Position numbers and translations under genes: made by a program. From assembly GCA_951394045.1 (NCBI GenBank), contig OX596000.1, positions 186,001 to 250,000 on the forward strand: DNA of 64,000 nucleotides. Reading direction: 5' to 3'. Source of the DNA: Nitzschia sp. DOCU1 (Eukaryota; Bacillariophyta; Bacillariophyceae; Bacillariales; Bacillariaceae). Shown one piece after another: positions 61,937-64,000 of this stretch. The notes below the pieces were generated by a model that did no database searches, was not told where the DNA came from, and saw nothing but the letters and a program-made list of their open reading frames with translations. How positions within the stretch are numbered: position 1 is the stretch's first letter; the number at the start of each line of letters is the position of its first letter.

Positions 61937-63237
61937 TGTCGTCGTAGGAGTCTGAAGTTGTTTGTTGTTCTGATGATTCAGGGGGCTTCCAGCAACTGGT
62001 ATGGTCGACGAAAACGAGCGTTCTGAAACGGCGTGAAAAGATTGCCAGTCTGCACAGTTAAATCTGCATGCAGGCACACATCTCGCTATGTATGCATTGC
62101 CCACCACCGAGGCTCTCCTCGTTCTTATTCGTGGGTTCTCGACGGCATTGGATGGAGTTGCATTTCTAACCTTTTTATTAGTGCCTTGAAGTCTAATTGT
62201 TTCGGAGGGCTTAAAGAGTAAAAGACCATTTGGTCCCCCGTTGTCTTGGAATGGAATATAATCATACCTGCCAGAGGAGAATTCGTGATTGCTAACTATT
62301 GCCTCGGCATCCAAAGCATGAATCGCTGGTTTTTGGGCATATATCATTCGACATAAAGGGTTACCCGTATTCTTGCCATCCGAACGCAACAGCACCTTCG
62401 GAGCTGCTGTCAGCTGACGTGTTGTGACCGAGCTCGCGCTCAGCCTCTTAGACCCTCTAGCTCAGTGTGGTTATGAGTATGCATCGTAGATACATGCTCA
62501 CCGTACAAAAGAAAGCGCAGGACAGCGAGGTTCACGACAAAAACAAAATGAACACGGCGCCTCTTCAACTTCAAGGTTTCTATCAGAAAACTGAAAATGT
62601 CTCAGCTACTAATATCGGCAGCCTGGTTATGGACAGTCTGGCCTTTGCTCTGGTCCCCCTTTTGGCCCTGGATCGTTTTGGGGGCGGTGGGACCAGACGA
62701 TCGGGACCGTTTTCATCTTGTATGATAGCTATCCCGGAGATCTCGGAACATCGCCATGAAAGCTTGATCGGGTACTATCATATAAAATCACCAACTGCGG
62801 AAGTAAATCATAATACAGAACCGTTTCCGGCTACAGAATTGTATGGAAACAAATTAGGGAGCTCAGAGGGTGCTACCAGACAAGAACGACCTTACGACTA
62901 AGCGTTTCCCTGTTGTCGAGGTTATTTCTCTTGGTCCTTTTTATGGGGTATCTCATTGGAATTGAACTACAACGTTACGATGATTTCCCAGAATAGTCTT
63001 TTCATTAGTTTACATCCCTGTTGTATCGTTGTTCTTACTGAAGAGGTGGATCCTGGTAATACTACAGCAGGAACCCGTCGTTATAGGTAGACCGACCGCA
63101 TAATATAATAGGCGCTACCTGCCCCATGACTTTTTTCATCAATGCTCACTCTTGCCAAAACGTGACGTTACCGCAAGAGAATGATTGGATTCCCAGTCAG
63201 ACAATCACGCCGCCCCAAGAAAAAGGAAGTGTTCGCA
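61937..63237. other. Upstream of J-domain gene 2; no gene supported
   Basis: About 1.3 kb. A plus-strand frame 62473-62901 (GTG start at 62467) has no domain or signal. The upstream extension of the J-domain frame (61937-62395) is likely leader or non-coding. Nothing else is called. Confidence 0.45.
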
Positions 63238-63660
63238 TCATGACATGGTTCCGAAGGGGCACGGCGACGCGTACATGGGATTAGCGAAAGATTGCTGTGG
63301 GCTTTGCGCGTGTAGCAAACTGGGTAGGGCTAGGCGTTGAATATCAGGGGGCATGCCTGGGTCTTCGTTGCCCAGGGAGGAGGACGACCGGCAAAATCTT
63401 CTGCCCCCAAGCGAGGGACGAGGTGGGGAAGCAAGACGAAGGCGCTTGCTGGCACGTTCCAGACCTGAAGTAGATTCCGCTTGGTCAGAAGAAGAGCCAG
63501 TGATTGAATCGTTCGCCGATTCAAAGAGCCATGTCAGCGGCGAGGATGACCCGGATGCCGTCCCTGACGCTGCAGTCAATTTACTCGAAGAATATCTACT
63601 GTCTGGACTGCAGTTTGCAGCATTCATTGAAAAGTGTTGACTTGTAGGGATGAAATTCAT
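63238..63660 (-). CDS. Hypothetical Ser/Arg-rich protein, 140 aa
   Basis: The open frame reaches ATG 63852 (204 aa), but the coding-like part begins at ATG 63660 (MNFIPTSQHFSMNAAN). Residues 25-60 are Ser/Thr-rich with a putative helix (SPLTWLFESANDSITGSSSD). The C-terminal half contains RASKRLRLASPPRPSLGGRR and SLGNEDPGMPPDIQ, and ends FANPMYASPCPFGTMS. A basic KRLRL could be a nuclear signal. No family recognised, and no neighbour in the window clarifies it; the gene lies near the window edge. Confidence 0.45.
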   Translation of the reverse strand: MNFIPTSQHFSMNAANCSPDSRYSSSKLTAASGTASGSSSPLTWLFESANDSITGSSSDQAESTSGLERASKRLRLASPPRPSLGGRRFCRSSSSLGNEDPGMPPDIQRLALPSLLHAQSPQQSFANPMYASPCPFGTMS

Positions 63661-64000
63661 GGTAGCAATGCGATGAATTATAAATGACGAATCAAGAATG
63701 ATGTTTCCCCTGGATGAAAAAAGTGAAGGATTCAATGGCCAACGACAAAGCAATTGAAATCCATTGAGCGCGGGGATGAACGATTTGGCGACAATTTTGG
63801 TGCCATAATGATCTTGTGTGAGACTCAAGGTGGCGCCTCGGCTTGGGCTCATTCATGTGGATGCCAGTCTCGCTGTCTTGTTCTCTTTGTTTGAACCCTG
63901 TTGGCGGCAGAAAACAGCGATTTCGCGATGACTTCATCCCTGCCAACGATTGCCATACTTATTGAGACGTAACGCTCGTAACGATCATCATAATTGTCGA
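63661..64000. other. Right edge, no gene called
   Basis: Sequence upstream of the 63238 gene. Open frames overlap it but show no domain. Confidence 0.4.

Noticed and set aside
61937..62395. Upstream extension of J-domain protein 2 by 153 codons
   Set aside because: The paralog begins directly at the J domain, and the extension has no coding-like pattern.
62467..62901. Plus-strand frame of 144 codons
   Set aside because: GTG start, no domain, no similarity to neighbours; the inner ATG at 62473 does not help.
1..64000. Search for transposase, reverse transcriptase, integrase, rRNA, tRNA and CRISPR
   Set aside because: No catalytic motifs or tRNA B-box candidates convinced me by eye. The direct repeats in the window are too long and irregular for CRISPR. 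A formal tRNAscan or RepeatMasker run would be decisive.

Overview
The window looks like nuclear DNA of a diatom, most likely a pennate one. The reasons are: short GT-AG introns of about 66-187 nt in otherwise compact genes; two proteins with the diatom-abundant DUF6824 domain; several secreted or plastid-type N-termini with Phe just after the predicted cleavage site (ASAFAP-like); a PSxxPS spacer of the kind seen in diatom cell-surface proteins; and a diatom-type family of small basic proteins. I cannot name the species from sequence alone; a benthic pennate such as Seminavis is only a guess. I saw no rRNA, tRNA, CRISPR array or intact transposase or reverse-transcriptase gene.

Layout. 0.4-9.5 kb: ankyrin-repeat protein (+), phosphoglycerate-mutase-like enzyme (-), P-loop kinase of the phosphoribulokinase/uridine-kinase class (+), DUF6824 protein (+), small secreted/membrane protein (+). 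9.6-17.2 kb: one three-exon minus-strand gene for a 2476-aa propeller-like protein with a concanavalin-like domain and Phe/Gly-rich tracts. 18-21 kb: two hypothetical proteins and a second DUF6824 gene. 21-30 kb: gene-poor, with decayed duplications and hairpins, and three small minus-strand genes. 30-40 kb: HSP20-like protein, plastid-type DUF177/YceD protein, a 1481-aa receptor fusing a PhnD-like binding domain, a protein kinase, a histidine kinase and a receiver, a divergent prolyl-4-hydroxylase-like oxygenase, and a small basic protein. 41.7-50.3 kb: an intronless 2880-aa membrane-anchored repeat protein with 3.6 nearly identical 1170-bp units. 51-64 kb: a three-exon unknown gene, a CRAL-TRIO protein, two paralogous J-domain proteins, a TPR-like protein and a small hypothetical.

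The genes do not form an operon. The strongest novelty candidates are the 1481-aa receptor, the repeat polyprotein with recurrent RxL-type sites, and an intergenic 10-bp palindrome (CTACCGGTAG) found six times in 64 kb.

Gene models were corrected by hand. Several open frames begin with TTG or GTG, and I moved those starts to the first plausible ATG. Introns were placed by matching GT/AG consensus, reading phase and domain continuity. None of this is backed by transcript data.
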